Part shown: piece by piece, positions 27,720 through 36,868 of the stretch
Layout of the letters: each line of letters opens with the position of its first letter
Numbering within the stretch: position 1 is the first letter of the stretch
NCBI RefSeq assembly: GCF_000160695.1
Contig: NZ_GG694006.1
Span: 608,932 to 672,931 of the forward strand
DNA from: Centipeda flueggei ATCC 43531
GTDB lineage: Bacteria; Bacillota; Negativicutes; Selenomonadales; Selenomonadaceae
Direction of reading: 5' to 3'
DNA length: 64,000 nucleotides
The notes under the pieces: generated by a model
What the model was told of the DNA's origin: nothing
Database searches by the model: none
Seen by the model: only the letters and a program-made list of their open reading frames with translations
Made by a program: the position numbers and the translations under genes

Positions 27720-28658
27720 TTATTTGATCTTCTCTGCCACACGCAGCTTTGCACTTCGTGCTCTCGTATTCGCGGCACATTCTTCCTTACCTGCCGCCTT
27801 TGCCTTGCCGACAAGCCGCACTTCGGGGGTATGCCCGCAGACGCAGACCGGCGTATGCGGCGGACAGATACAGCCCTGTGCCAGGCGCCGCAGTGTATTC
27901 TTTACGATGCGATCCTCAAGGGAGTGAAAGGTAATGACGGCAAGTCGTCCCCCGATCCGCAGTGCATTCACAGCCGCAGACAGCGCTCCCTCCAAAATTC
28001 CGAGTTCATCATTTACTTCAATGCGGATCGCCTGAAATACACGCTTTGCGGGATGTCCGCCGCGCGCGCGCACCTCCTTCGGTACGGCACGGTCAATCAC
28101 GGCAACGAGGTCTCCCGTCGTCGCAATGGGATGCGCCTGACGTTCCTTTTCAATAAAGGCGGCGATGCGCTTCGCCCAGCGTTCCTCTCCATACGTGTAG
28201 AAAATCTCCGTGAGCTGCTCCGCCGTATAGGCATTGACTACATCGTACGCACTGAGCCGCGCTCTCTGGTCCATGCGCATATCGAGCGGTGCGTCCTGCA
28301 TATAGGAGAAGCCGCGCTCCGGCGTATCGATCTGCGGTGACGACACGCCGAGGTCAAAGAGCACGCCATCCACAGAGAAAACGCCCTCCGCCGCGAGAAT
28401 CGCAGACAGATTGCGGAAATTATCCCGCACGAGTGAGACCTGACAGCGGACATCCGCCAGCCGCTCATGCGCGGCAGCGATTGCCGTCTCGTCCTGATCG
28501 ATGCCGATCAGACGTCCGTGTTCCGACAGATGCGCAGCGATACGCCGTGCGTGTCCCGCGCCGCCGAGCGTTGCATCCACATAGATGCCGTCTGGCATGA
28601 CGTTCAGCGCACCGACCGTCTCCTCCAACAGAACACTCACATGATGAAACTCTGTCAT
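27720..28658 (-). CDS. rsmH: RsmH (MraW), 16S rRNA m4C1402 methyltransferase
   Basis: An S-adenosylmethionine-dependent rRNA methyltransferase of 312 residues. It has HVSVLLEETV at the N-terminus, the cofactor loop VDATLGGAGHA and LFDLGVSSPQID. I place the start at 28658, where ATG overlaps the mraZ stop (ATGA); the longer frame upstream only reads through mraZ. It is second in the dcw cluster, as usual. Confidence 0.96.
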   Translation of the reverse strand: MTEFHHVSVLLEETVGALNVMPDGIYVDATLGGAGHARRIAAHLSEHGRLIGIDQDETAIAAAHERLADVRCQVSLVRDNFRNLSAILAAEGVFSVDGVLFDLGVSSPQIDTPERGFSYMQDAPLDMRMDQRARLSAYDVVNAYTAEQLTEIFYTYGEERWAKRIAAFIEKERQAHPIATTGDLVAVIDRAVPKEVRARGGHPAKRVFQAIRIEVNDELGILEGALSAAVNALRIGGRLAVITFHSLEDRIVKNTLRRLAQGCICPPHTPVCVCGHTPEVRLVGKAKAAGKEECAANTRARSAKLRVAEKIK

Positions 28659-29098
28659 ATCGTAATCCCGTAGCCCGCAAGCTGGGTCGAGATCTCCGTA
28701 ATGTTGGGATCCACCTCGCCCGCATAGCGCGTCCACTTCTCCTTATCCCAGACCTCGATGCGCGTATCTGCCCCCGTAAGGATAACGTCCTGCTTCAATC
28801 CGATACTTGCATAAGCACGCAGATTCGCAGGCACGAGAAAACGACCTTGTTTATCACACTCCAGCGTCCGTGCTCCTGCGATAAAGAATCGCGCAAAGGC
28901 GCGTGCATTTGGATCAGCAATGGACAGCGTACGCAGCTTTGCTGCAAACTCATCCCATGCCGCCTGTGGGAAAAGAAACAGACTGCCGTCCAGTCCCTTC
29001 GTAATGATAAAGGAGACGCCGAGTTCCTGGCGAAAGTCCGCCGGCAGGATGACGCGGCCCTTGGCATCGATGCTGTGGGCGTACTCCCCCATAAACAT
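28655..29098 (-). CDS. mraZ: MraZ, dcw-cluster transcriptional regulator
   Basis: A DNA-binding protein of 147 residues with two AbrB-like halves, each with a D-x-K/Q-GR motif (IDAKGRVILP and CDKQGRFLVP). In other bacteria it binds short direct repeats in its own promoter and represses the cluster. A matching array of 10-bp repeats lies directly upstream at 29123-29162, supporting autoregulation. Confidence 0.95.
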   Translation of the reverse strand: MFMGEYAHSIDAKGRVILPADFRQELGVSFIITKGLDGSLFLFPQAAWDEFAAKLRTLSIADPNARAFARFFIAGARTLECDKQGRFLVPANLRAYASIGLKQDVILTGADTRIEVWDKEKWTRYAGEVDPNITEISTQLAGYGITI

Positions 29099-29122
29099 CC
29101 GACCGCACCACCTTTCAGGTTC

Positions 29123-29162
29123 TTATCGCCACATCATGACACAATCCACCACAATTCACCAC
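29123..29162 (-). promoter_or_regulatory. MraZ operator: four 10-bp direct repeats
   Basis: On the minus strand four consecutive 10-mers begin with GTG: GTGGTGAATT, GTGGTGGATT, GTGTCATGAT and GTGGCGATAA. They start right after the -10 box and end 24 nt before mraZ, the arrangement of known MraZ boxes. Confidence 0.75.
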
Positions 29163-29173
29163 TTTTATCTACA

Positions 29174-29202
29174 GTTATAGCAAAAAAGACATTTTTTTTC
29201 AA
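29174..29202 (-). promoter_or_regulatory. Promoter of the dcw cluster
   Basis: On the minus strand TTGAAA (29202-29197) and TATAAC (29179-29174) are 17 nt apart, just upstream of the MraZ repeats. Confidence 0.75.
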
Positions 29203-29302
29203 GAAAACAGACATTCGTTTTTCTCTGTATACAATGGATGAAATCTTCTGTAAGCCCTAATATACAAGACTTTCTTTCCATTTCTCGGAGATGAGACAAA
29301 CA

Positions 29303-29344
29303 TAAAAAAGGACTTACTTCCTACCGGAAGCAAGTCCTTTTTTA
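29303..29344. terminator. Terminator after asd
   Basis: On the minus strand AAGGACTTgCTTCC pairs with GGAAGtAAGTCCTT around a 4-nt loop and is flanked by A- and T-runs, so it can act on both strands. It separates asd from the dcw promoter. Confidence 0.85.
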
Positions 29345-29353
29345 TGCTGTCGT

Positions 29354-30385
29354 TCAAACGAGATCGTGTGCGATCATGTATTCTGCGATCTGGAGTGCAT
29401 TGAGTGCCGCGCCCTTGCGGATCTGGTCGCCGCAGATCCAGAAGTTCAGCGTATTCTCCTGCGACTCATCGCAGCGCAGGCGGCCGATCTCCACATCGTA
29501 CTTGTTCGAGGTGAAGAGCGGCATCGGATACTCCTGCTCTGCGGGGTTGTCACGCAGGATAATGCCCGGGAACGCCGCAATGGCCGCACGTGCCGCCTCG
29601 AGCGTCACCTTGTCCTCAAACTCGACGTTGACGGACTCGGCGTGGCTGCGGTAGACGGGCACGCGCACCGTCGTCGCCGTGATGCGCATACGATCGTCCC
29701 CCATGATCTTCTTCGTCTCGTCGATCATCTTCATTTCTTCTTTGGTGTAGAGGTTGTCCTTGAAGACGTCGATCTGCGGAATGAGGTTGAACGCGATCTG
29801 ATAGTGCTTTGGCAGTTTGCCGACGGGCAGAACCTTTGCCACGGGCTCTTTGCCGGAGGCGAGGGCGGCGACCTGCTCCTCGAGCTCCGCCATGCCCTCC
29901 TTGCCTGCCCCCGAGACCGCCTGATAAGTCGACACAACGATGCGGCGGATCTTCGCGATATCGTAAAGTGGCTTCAGCCCCATCACCATAATGATGGTCG
30001 AGCAGTTCGGGTTTGCGATGATGCCCTTGTGCGCCTTAATTGCCTCGGGGTTGACCTCGGGGACGACGAGCGGCACCTCGGGGTCCATGCGGAAGGCACT
30101 TGAGTTGTCGATAACGATCGCCCCTGCCTTGACGGCATGGGGCGCAAACTCTTTGCTTGCCGCACCGCCCGCAAAGAGTGCGATATCAATCCCCGCAAAG
30201 GAGTCCGGCGTTGTCTCCTGCACCGTGTACTCCTTGCCCATAAACGCGATTTTCTTCCCTGCAGAACGGCTGGACGCAAGCAGGCGCAGCTCCGAGAACG
30301 GGAACTTGCGCTCCTCGATGAGCGTCAGGAATTCCTGTCCGACCGCACCCGTTGCGCCGAGTATCGCGACACGATATTTCTTCAT
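29354..30385 (-). CDS. asd: Aspartate-semialdehyde dehydrogenase
   Basis: Reduces aspartyl phosphate to aspartate semialdehyde for Lys/DAP, Thr and Met synthesis; 343 residues. It begins MKKYRVAILGATGAVGQEFL (cofactor loop), and the catalytic Cys is in ANPNCSTI. The start at 30385 has AAGGGG upstream. The same frame is open far upstream, but that part overlaps dapB and reads as Arg/Ser-rich noise. It follows dapB by 10 nt, forming a small DAP-supply operon that fits the DAP-type MurE. Confidence 0.97.
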   Translation of the reverse strand: MKKYRVAILGATGAVGQEFLTLIEERKFPFSELRLLASSRSAGKKIAFMGKEYTVQETTPDSFAGIDIALFAGGAASKEFAPHAVKAGAIVIDNSSAFRMDPEVPLVVPEVNPEAIKAHKGIIANPNCSTIIMVMGLKPLYDIAKIRRIVVSTYQAVSGAGKEGMAELEEQVAALASGKEPVAKVLPVGKLPKHYQIAFNLIPQIDVFKDNLYTKEEMKMIDETKKIMGDDRMRITATTVRVPVYRSHAESVNVEFEDKVTLEAARAAIAAFPGIILRDNPAEQEYPMPLFTSNKYDVEIGRLRCDESQENTLNFWICGDQIRKGAALNALQIAEYMIAHDLV

Positions 30386-30395
30386 ATTCTTCCCC

Positions 30396-31184
30396 TTACA
30401 GCAGCTTATCCAATCCGACCGTGAGCGAGGTGAGCGAGCGCACCTTCTTCGCGGCGAGCACAACCCCCGGCATGAACGACTCACGATTGATCGAGTCATG
30501 GCGGATCGTGAGGGTCTGCCCGAGCCCGCCGAAGATGACTTCCTGATGTGCGACATAGCCCGGCAGGCGCACGCTGTGGATGCGCATGCCCTCATAGTCC
30601 GCACCGCGCGCACCGTCGAGCGTCTCCTTCTCACAGGGATGCCCCTGCTCATGTGTCTCACGCACCTCGGCGATCATCTCCGCCGTCCGCACGGCCGTCC
30701 CTGAGGGCGCATCGAGCTTGTTGTCGTGATGCAGTTCGATGATCTCCACCTCGGGCATGTACTTCGCTGCCATGCGGCTCATCAGCATCATCAGCACCGC
30801 ACCGATGGCAAAATTCGGTGCGATGAACGCCGGCGTATCGTTCTTCTCCGCCGTTGCCTTGATCTCCCGCTGCTGTTCCTCCGAGAGCCCCGTCGTCCCA
30901 ACCACAGGCGACACCTTATGCGTGAGTGCCAGCAGGACATTCTGATAGACGACATCGGGACGCGTGAAGTCGATCATTACGTCCGGATGCAGACGATCGA
31001 ATGCTGCCGCGAGATCGGTCTCCACGAGCACGCCGTTCTTCGTCAGCCCTGCAAGTTCCCCACTGTCTGCTCCCTCAGAGACATCCACCGCACCGACAAG
31101 AGCAAGTTCCGGATCCTCGATCACAGCTTTCAGTACAGCGCGCCCCATGCGCCCGCAGGCACCGTTGACCAAAACATTTGTCAA
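30396..31184 (-). CDS. dapB: 4-hydroxy-tetrahydrodipicolinate reductase
   Basis: A DAP/lysine pathway reductase of 262 residues. It has the cofactor loop VNGACGRMGRAV and the catalytic region ELHHDNKLDAPSGTA. I prefer a TTG start at 31184, 6 nt after GGAGGAG; the ATG at 31208 would put this ribosome site inside the coding region. A consensus promoter lies just upstream. Confidence 0.95.
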   Translation of the reverse strand: MTNVLVNGACGRMGRAVLKAVIEDPELALVGAVDVSEGADSGELAGLTKNGVLVETDLAAAFDRLHPDVMIDFTRPDVVYQNVLLALTHKVSPVVGTTGLSEEQQREIKATAEKNDTPAFIAPNFAIGAVLMMLMSRMAAKYMPEVEIIELHHDNKLDAPSGTAVRTAEMIAEVRETHEQGHPCEKETLDGARGADYEGMRIHSVRLPGYVAHQEVIFGGLGQTLTIRHDSINRESFMPGVVLAAKKVRSLTSLTVGLDKLL

Positions 31185-31215
31185 GGCAATCTCCTCCTCT
31201 GTTATCATTTGTCCT

Positions 31216-31245
31216 ATTCTATCGCAGAGAATCCACTGCTGTCAA
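31216..31245 (-). promoter_or_regulatory. dapB-asd promoter
   Basis: On the minus strand TTGACA (31245-31240) and TAGAAT (31221-31216) are 18 nt apart, in the short gap after recG. No riboswitch-like leader precedes dapB. Confidence 0.7.
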
Positions 31246-31254
31246 GGAATACAC

Positions 31255-33321
31255 TCATACCTCCCGTATATGCTCAAACTGCTCTCGATACTGCTGCAGG
31301 AGTGCCGGCCGGACAAAATCGAGTGCCGCAGGATCATCGACAGTCGCAAGTGCCGCACGCCGCGCCAGAAGCAGCAGATCCATGTCGGCGAGCACGTCGG
31401 CGATCTTCAGGTCACCCAGCCCATGCTGCATTGCGCCGAAGAACTGTCCCGGCCCGCGCAGCCGCAGATCCTCCTCTGCCAGGCGAAATCCGTCGCTCGT
31501 CTCCTCGATCACGCGCAGCCGCTCCGCTCCCGCCGCCTGCCGCCCCGCGATGAGAATACAGTAGGACGCATCACTGCCGCGTCCCACGCGGCCGCGCAGC
31601 TGATGCAGCTGGGCAAGGCCGAACCGCTCCGCATGCTCGACCACGAGAACCGTCGCGTTCGGCACATTGACGCCCACCTCAATCACGGTCGTCGCCACGA
31701 GCAGCTTGATCTCCCCTGCGTAGAAGCCACGCATCACGGCCTCCTTATCGGACGCCTTCAGCCGGCCATGGACAAGCCCGCAGCGGATGCCGCGAAAGGA
31801 GCCGCATGAAAGTTCATTGTAAACTTCCTCCGCCGACGGCAGATCACTCTCCTCATTTGCCTCAATGAGGGGGCAGACGACATACGCCTGACGCCCGCGC
31901 TCGATCTCACGGCGGACGAAGGCGTAGATCTTCGCCCGCGCCGTCTCGTCGCGCAGGAAGGTACGGATGGGCTGGCGCCCCGGCGGAAGATGTTCGATGC
32001 GCGAGACATCCAGATCACCGTAGACCGTCAGCGTCATCGTCCGCGGAATCGGCGTCGCCGTCATGACGAGCACATCGGGCACGATGCCGCTCTTTTTTTC
32101 GAGCGCGGAACGCTGCGCCACGCCGAAGCGATGCTGCTCATCCGTCACCACGAGCCCGAGACGGTCAAACGCCACCCCCTCCTGAATCAGCGCGTGGGTT
32201 CCGATGACGACGTCGGACTCATGTGAGGCAAGAGCGGACAGCACCTCCGCGTGCTCCTTCTTCGTGAGCCGCCCCGAGAGGAAGCCCACGCGGATGCCGA
32301 GCGGCGTCAGGAATTCCCGCAGGCCGTCATAGTGCTGGCGCGCAAGAATCTCCGTCGGTGCCATCAGCGCGCCCTGACAGCCGCTCTCCACTGTCTTGAC
32401 GAGGGCAAGGAGCGCAATCGCCGTCTTGCCCGAGCCAACGTCGCCCTGCACGAGGCGCCGCATGGGCAGCGGAGCCTCCATATCGCGCGAGATCTCCGCC
32501 CAAACCTTCTCCTGATCCTCGGTCAAGGCAAAGGGAAGCGCATCGCGTACACGCGCAACGAGTGCACCATTTGCACGATGAGCAATCCCCTCCTCATCCT
32601 CCGCCGTCTGCTTTTTAAGTGCCAGCAGCCCGCATTGGATGAGGTAGAGTTCCTCAAAGGCGAGCCTTCGCCGCGCCGCTGCGAGCTCCTCCGTATCCTT
32701 CGGGAAATGGATCTGGGAAAATGCCGCCGAACGCCCAATCAGATGATACTCTGCCCGAATCTGCTCCGGCAGAGTCTCCGTCAGCTCCTCGCCCGCGTGC
32801 GCGAGTACATCTGCCGTCATCTGCCGCAGCTGTTTCTGCGTCAGTCCCTCCGTTGCTGCATAGATGGGCAGAATGCCGAGATGCGCCGCGGCGTCCTCCT
32901 GTGCACCGAGCAAAACAAAGGATGTGACGGGCGAGAATGCCATCTGCCCGCCTCCGCCATAGGCATAATCCACCTTCCCCGTGAGGAGGATACGCTGCCC
33001 TGTGCGCAGCTTTCCTTTCAAAAAGCGTTGGTTGAACCAGACCGCCTGCGCATACCCTGTCCCATCACCGACGAGCGCCGTGAGGACAGTAAAGCCGCGC
33101 CGCCGCGTCTGCCGCTCTGTCACCTGCTGAATCATGCCGAGCACGGTCGCGCGCGTCCCTGCCGCGAGATCCATGATGCGCGTGATGCGGCTCTGATCCT
33201 CATAGGCGCGCGGATAGAACGTCAGAAGGTCGTACACCGTCCGTACGCCGAGCCGTGCCAAGAGGGCTGCCTTCCTGACGCCGACGCCGCGCACGGCATT
33301 CACACTGTCCGTCAGCTTCAC
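31255..33321 (-). CDS. recG: ATP-dependent DNA helicase RecG
   Basis: Branch-migrating helicase that restarts stalled forks, 688 residues. It has an N-terminal wedge/OB region, Walker A in GDVGSGKTAIAL, a DEQHRFG box and C-terminal motif VI GRVGRGSDASYC. A GTG start at 33321 with GGAGG 6 nt before is preferred; the longer frame from 33375 would run through the pckA terminator. Probably its own short transcript or read-through from pckA. Confidence 0.96.
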   Translation of the reverse strand: MKLTDSVNAVRGVGVRKAALLARLGVRTVYDLLTFYPRAYEDQSRITRIMDLAAGTRATVLGMIQQVTERQTRRRGFTVLTALVGDGTGYAQAVWFNQRFLKGKLRTGQRILLTGKVDYAYGGGGQMAFSPVTSFVLLGAQEDAAAHLGILPIYAATEGLTQKQLRQMTADVLAHAGEELTETLPEQIRAEYHLIGRSAAFSQIHFPKDTEELAAARRRLAFEELYLIQCGLLALKKQTAEDEEGIAHRANGALVARVRDALPFALTEDQEKVWAEISRDMEAPLPMRRLVQGDVGSGKTAIALLALVKTVESGCQGALMAPTEILARQHYDGLREFLTPLGIRVGFLSGRLTKKEHAEVLSALASHESDVVIGTHALIQEGVAFDRLGLVVTDEQHRFGVAQRSALEKKSGIVPDVLVMTATPIPRTMTLTVYGDLDVSRIEHLPPGRQPIRTFLRDETARAKIYAFVRREIERGRQAYVVCPLIEANEESDLPSAEEVYNELSCGSFRGIRCGLVHGRLKASDKEAVMRGFYAGEIKLLVATTVIEVGVNVPNATVLVVEHAERFGLAQLHQLRGRVGRGSDASYCILIAGRQAAGAERLRVIEETSDGFRLAEEDLRLRGPGQFFGAMQHGLGDLKIADVLADMDLLLLARRAALATVDDPAALDFVRPALLQQYREQFEHIREV

Positions 33322-33340
33322 GCACTGCCTCCATCCTTTC

Positions 33341-33370
33341 AAAAAAGGCTGCCGCATTTCTGCGGCAGCC
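33341..33370 (-). terminator. Terminator after pckA
   Basis: The 10-bp stem GGCTGCCGCA / TGCGGCAGCC with a 4-nt loop is followed on the minus strand by six T residues. Confidence 0.9.
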
Positions 33371-33392
33371 GTCATTTATATCTAATGAATCA

Positions 33393-35012
33393 TCAGAGCT
33401 GAGGGCCCGCGGCAACAAGCGCGTCTGCGTCCTCGTTGCCTGCATACTTGTCAAAGTTCTTGATAAAGCGTGCGGCGAGATCCTTTGCCTTCTCCTCCCA
33501 CTCCACGCGACTTGCGTAGGTGTCACGCGGATCGAGAATCTTCGGATCGACCCCCGGCAGCTCCGTCGGGATCTCAAAGTCAAAGTACGGGATCTTCTTC
33601 GTCGGTGCGCTGTCGATCGCACCGCTCTGGATCGCGTGGATGATGCCGCGCGTATCCTGGATGGAAATACGCTTGCCCGTACCGTTCCAGCCTGTATTGA
33701 CGAGATAGGCGCGCGAGCCATGTGCCTGCATCTTGCGGACGAGCTCATGTGCATACTTCGCCGGATGGAGTTCGAGAAAAGCCTGACCGAAGCATGCAGA
33801 GAACGTCGGCGTCGGCTCGGTGATGCCGCGCTCCGTACCTGCAAGTTTCGAGGTGAAGCCCGAGAGGAAGTAATACTTCGTCTGCTCCGGCGTCAGAATC
33901 GAGACCGGCGGCAGGACGCCAAACGCGTCGGCAGAAAGGAAGATCACGTGCTTTGCATGAGGACCCGCCGACTTCTTCGCGACTTTGCCCAGAACGATAT
34001 GCTCAATGTGATTGATCGGATAGGAGACACGCGTATTCTCGGTCACAGTCTTATCCGCAAAGTCCACATGTCCGGCGAGATCAACCGTCACATTCTCAAG
34101 AAGAGCGTTGCGGCGGATGGCGTTGTAGATGTCCGGCTCTGCCTTGGGATCAAGGTTGATGACTTTTGCATAGCAGCCGCCCTCATAGTTGAAGATTCCC
34201 TCATCATCCCAGCCATGCTCATCATCGCCAATCAGCAGACACTCGGGATCCGTCGAGAGCGTCGTCTTGCCTGTACCGGAGAGGCCGAAGAACAGTGTCG
34301 TGTTCTCCCCCTTCATATCCGTATTCGCCGAGCAATGCATGGAAGCGATGCCCTTCAGCGGGAGGTAGTAGTTCATCATCGAGAACATACCCTTTTTCAT
34401 CTCGCCGCCATACCACGTATTGACAATGATCTGCTCACGGCTAGTGAGATTGAACATGACCGCCGTCTCGGAGTTCAGTCCAAGATCGCCAAAGTGCATG
34501 ACACGCGCCTTTGCCGCATTGTAAACCACAAAGTCGGGTTTGAAGTGCTCCAACTCCTCCTCTGTCGGACGGATGAACATATTCGTGACGAAATGTGCCT
34601 GCCACGGCACCTCGACAATAAAGCGAACCGCCATGCGCGTATTCTCGTTGGCACCACAGAACGCATCGACAACGAAAAGGCGCTTGTTGCAGAGTTCGCG
34701 GATGGCAATTTCACGAACAGAGTTCCACGCTTTCTGCGAGGCGCGATGGTTGTCGTTCTTGTAGGCGTCGGATGTCCACCACACTGTATCGTGCGATGTC
34801 TCGTCATCCACGATGTATTTGTCCTTCGGCGAACGTCCCGTGTAGATGCCCGTCATGACGTTGACGGCATCCTTCATATTCGTGACCTGTCCGCGCTCAT
34901 AGCCCTCGAGATCAGGGCGCAGTTCCTCGCGGAACAGCTGATCGTAGTCTGGATTGTGGACAATCTCCGTCGTCCCCGTGATACCATATTGTGTCAGATC
35001 AATTGTTGCCAT
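33393..35012 (-). CDS. pckA: Phosphoenolpyruvate carboxykinase (ATP)
   Basis: Interconverts oxaloacetate and phosphoenolpyruvate, 539 residues. The ATP loop [14 protein letters not shown] and the [13 protein letters not shown] segment are clear. In succinate- and propionate-forming Negativicutes this enzyme may also run in the carboxylating direction; that is an inference. The ATG at 35012 has GAGG 5 nt before; the frame extends further upstream without support. It is monocistronic with its own terminator. Confidence 0.97.
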   Translation of the reverse strand: MATIDLTQYGITGTTEIVHNPDYDQLFREELRPDLEGYERGQVTNMKDAVNVMTGIYTGRSPKDKYIVDDETSHDTVWWTSDAYKNDNHRASQKAWNSVREIAIRELCNKRLFVVDAFCGANENTRMAVRFIVEVPWQAHFVTNMFIRPTEEELEHFKPDFVVYNAAKARVMHFGDLGLNSETAVMFNLTSREQIIVNTWYGGEMKKGMFSMMNYYLPLKGIASMHCSANTDMKGENTTLFFGLSGTGKTTLSTDPECLLIGDDEHGWDDEGIFNYEGGCYAKVINLDPKAEPDIYNAIRRNALLENVTVDLAGHVDFADKTVTENTRVSYPINHIEHIVLGKVAKKSAGPHAKHVIFLSADAFGVLPPVSILTPEQTKYYFLSGFTSKLAGTERGITEPTPTFSACFGQAFLELHPAKYAHELVRKMQAHGSRAYLVNTGWNGTGKRISIQDTRGIIHAIQSGAIDSAPTKKIPYFDFEIPTELPGVDPKILDPRDTYASRVEWEEKAKDLAARFIKNFDKYAGNEDADALVAAGPQL

Positions 35013-35146
35013 AGTTACCTCTTCCTTCCAAAAGATCGGCGTCATGGATGCGGGATGAGTGATTTTTTCTCTCATCTCACACTCTGTCACAATTCTACAT
35101 AAATACGAAAAACCCTCTTTTATTGTGAAAAAATTCCGCGATTCAA

Positions 35147-35305
35147 GGAATCGCTGATAAAACAGTCCCTTGGATTGGTGCAGATTTTTTGTCCTGTCAA
35201 AAAGACAAACCGGACGCATAGCCAAAGCTATGTGGAGGATTCTAGGGCACAGACAGGGCGAAAAAGATATACTAAGACGGCGGTGCTGAGTTTATCAGTG
35301 CTTCC
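35147..35305 (-). repeat. Fold-back repeat element, copy A
   Basis: A non-coding 159-bp element with inverted ends GGAATCGCTGATAAA and (reverse complement of the right end) GGAAGCACTGATAAA. It is flanked by a 4-bp duplication TCAA (35143-35146 and 35306-35309). The orientation is opposite to copies B and C. The right-hand TCAA contains the complement of the thrC stop codon, so the element begins immediately after thrC. A central hairpin CATAGC-CAAA-GCTATG is present. The rest of the pckA-thrC gap (35013-35142) is AT-rich and I see no confident promoter in it. Confidence 0.85.
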
Positions 35306-36790
35306 TCAAACGCTACGTGCAAAGTCCAGCACGGCGTCGCGCATCCCGTCCTTTTCACAGACCTCCTTGTGACGGACAGGTGCTGTACGAAGTGCGGCAA
35401 GACGCGTTGGGATCGGCATGCCGCTGTGCTTTTGCAGGCGTTCCATCAGCGTGAACTCATCCAGCCCGTCCGTATCCTTGCCCAGTGCCTGAAGCACACT
35501 CGCGCCGAATTTGTACGGACTTGCCGTCGAAAGAACGATCATCGGTCGCATGTCCCCCGTCTCGCATCGATAGTCTTCCGCCACACGATAGGCAACCGCC
35601 GTATGCGTGTCGAGGGTATAGCTTGTCCGCTCGCAGACGATACGGATTTCCTCCTCCGTCATCATATCGCTTGTGAATGCCGCCCAGAAATTCTCACGGA
35701 GGACGGGCAGGAGACCGCTCGCGTCATAGGTTCCGTTCTCTGCAAGTTCCCTCATCCACGCAGCAACCTGTGCCGTGTCCTCCGTCAGATGATAGAGCAG
35801 ACGCTCAAGATTGCTCGAAACGAGGATGTCCATGGACGGTGACATCGTCTGATAGAAGGGACGGCGGCGATCATAGATGCCGCGGCGCAGAAAATCCGTG
35901 AGCACGTTGTTCTCGTTTGATGCACAGACGAGTTTGCCCACGGGCAGCCCCATGCGTTTTGCATAGTAGCCCGCGAGGATATTGCCGAAGTTCCCCGTCG
36001 GCACGGTGAAGTTCACAGCGTCGCCTGCCTGAATCTTCTGCGCCGCAAGGAGATCGGCGTAAGCGCTGAAATAGTAGACAATCTGCGGGACAAGGCGCCC
36101 CCAGTTGATGGAGTTCGCTGAGGAGAGCTTGGTATGGGCGGCGGCGAGCTCCGCTGCCATCGCCGCATCACCGAAGATCTCCTTCACGCCGCGCTGTGCA
36201 TCGTCAAAGTTGCCGCGCACGGCCACGACGCGGACATTTTCTCCCGCCTGCGTCACCATCTGGAGTCCCTGGATGGGGCTGACGCCGCCGTCGGGGTAAA
36301 ATACCATGATGCGGATTCCCTCGGCATCGGCGAAACCTTCGAGTGCCGCCTTGCCCGTATCGCCCGAGGTGGCGACAAGGATGAGAATCGTGTCCTTCTC
36401 TCCCTGTTTCACGCGTGCTGTGCTCATCAGCTGCGGGAGAAGCTGGAGTGCCATGTCCTTAAAGGCGCTCGTCGGACCGTGCCAGAGTTCGAGCACCTCG
36501 AGCTCACCGACCGACGTCACGGGGGCACGGCGTACGTCGTCAAACGTATGACTGTAGGCGCGGCGCACGCAGCCCTCGATTTCCTCCTCCGTATAATCCG
36601 TCAAAAAAAGGCGCAGGATGCGTACGGCACGCTCCTCGTATGAGAGCCCCGCCAGTTCCTCGATGGCGGAAAGCGGCATCTGCGGAAATGACGCAGGCAC
36701 AAACAGCCCGCCGTCCGAGGCAAGCCCCTTGAGAATCGCTGCAGCAGAGGAAACACGCTCCGCGCCTCCGCGCGTGCTGAAGTAATCCAT
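35306..36790 (-). CDS. thrC: Threonine synthase
   Basis: A PLP enzyme of 494 residues that turns O-phosphohomoserine into threonine. The PLP lysine lies in TSAFKDMALQ, and the phosphate-binding loop is near VPTGNFGNILAGYYAKRMG. The N-terminal domain of the long type (YFSTRGG) is present. The ATG at 36790 has AAAGGA 8 nt before and is preferred over the ATG at 36799. Its stop codon coincides with the duplicated target site of repeat copy A. Confidence 0.95.
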   Translation of the reverse strand: MDYFSTRGGAERVSSAAAILKGLASDGGLFVPASFPQMPLSAIEELAGLSYEERAVRILRLFLTDYTEEEIEGCVRRAYSHTFDDVRRAPVTSVGELEVLELWHGPTSAFKDMALQLLPQLMSTARVKQGEKDTILILVATSGDTGKAALEGFADAEGIRIMVFYPDGGVSPIQGLQMVTQAGENVRVVAVRGNFDDAQRGVKEIFGDAAMAAELAAAHTKLSSANSINWGRLVPQIVYYFSAYADLLAAQKIQAGDAVNFTVPTGNFGNILAGYYAKRMGLPVGKLVCASNENNVLTDFLRRGIYDRRRPFYQTMSPSMDILVSSNLERLLYHLTEDTAQVAAWMRELAENGTYDASGLLPVLRENFWAAFTSDMMTEEEIRIVCERTSYTLDTHTAVAYRVAEDYRCETGDMRPMIVLSTASPYKFGASVLQALGKDTDGLDEFTLMERLQKHSGMPIPTRLAALRTAPVRHKEVCEKDGMRDAVLDFARSV

Positions 36791-36868
36791 TGTATACATC
36801 CTTTCATTTGGGCATTGCCCTGCATCTGTGCTATACTATGATTCGTGTTTTGGGCGATGTTGTCGTGC

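Noticed and set aside
30386-30661. N-terminal extension of asd by 92 codons
   Set aside because: It overlaps dapB on the same strand, is Arg/Ser-rich, and the standard Asd start with a good ribosome site is at 30385.
31185-31254. Lysine riboswitch upstream of dapB
   Set aside because: The -10 box is about 30 nt before the start, leaving no room for a structured leader.
33322-33375. Longer RecG N-terminus
   Set aside because: It would translate through the pckA terminator stem, and a GTG with GGAGG lies just downstream.
35013-35225. Extended PckA frame of about 70 extra residues
   Set aside because: It runs into the promoter region and repeat copy A; the canonical start with GAGG is at 35012.
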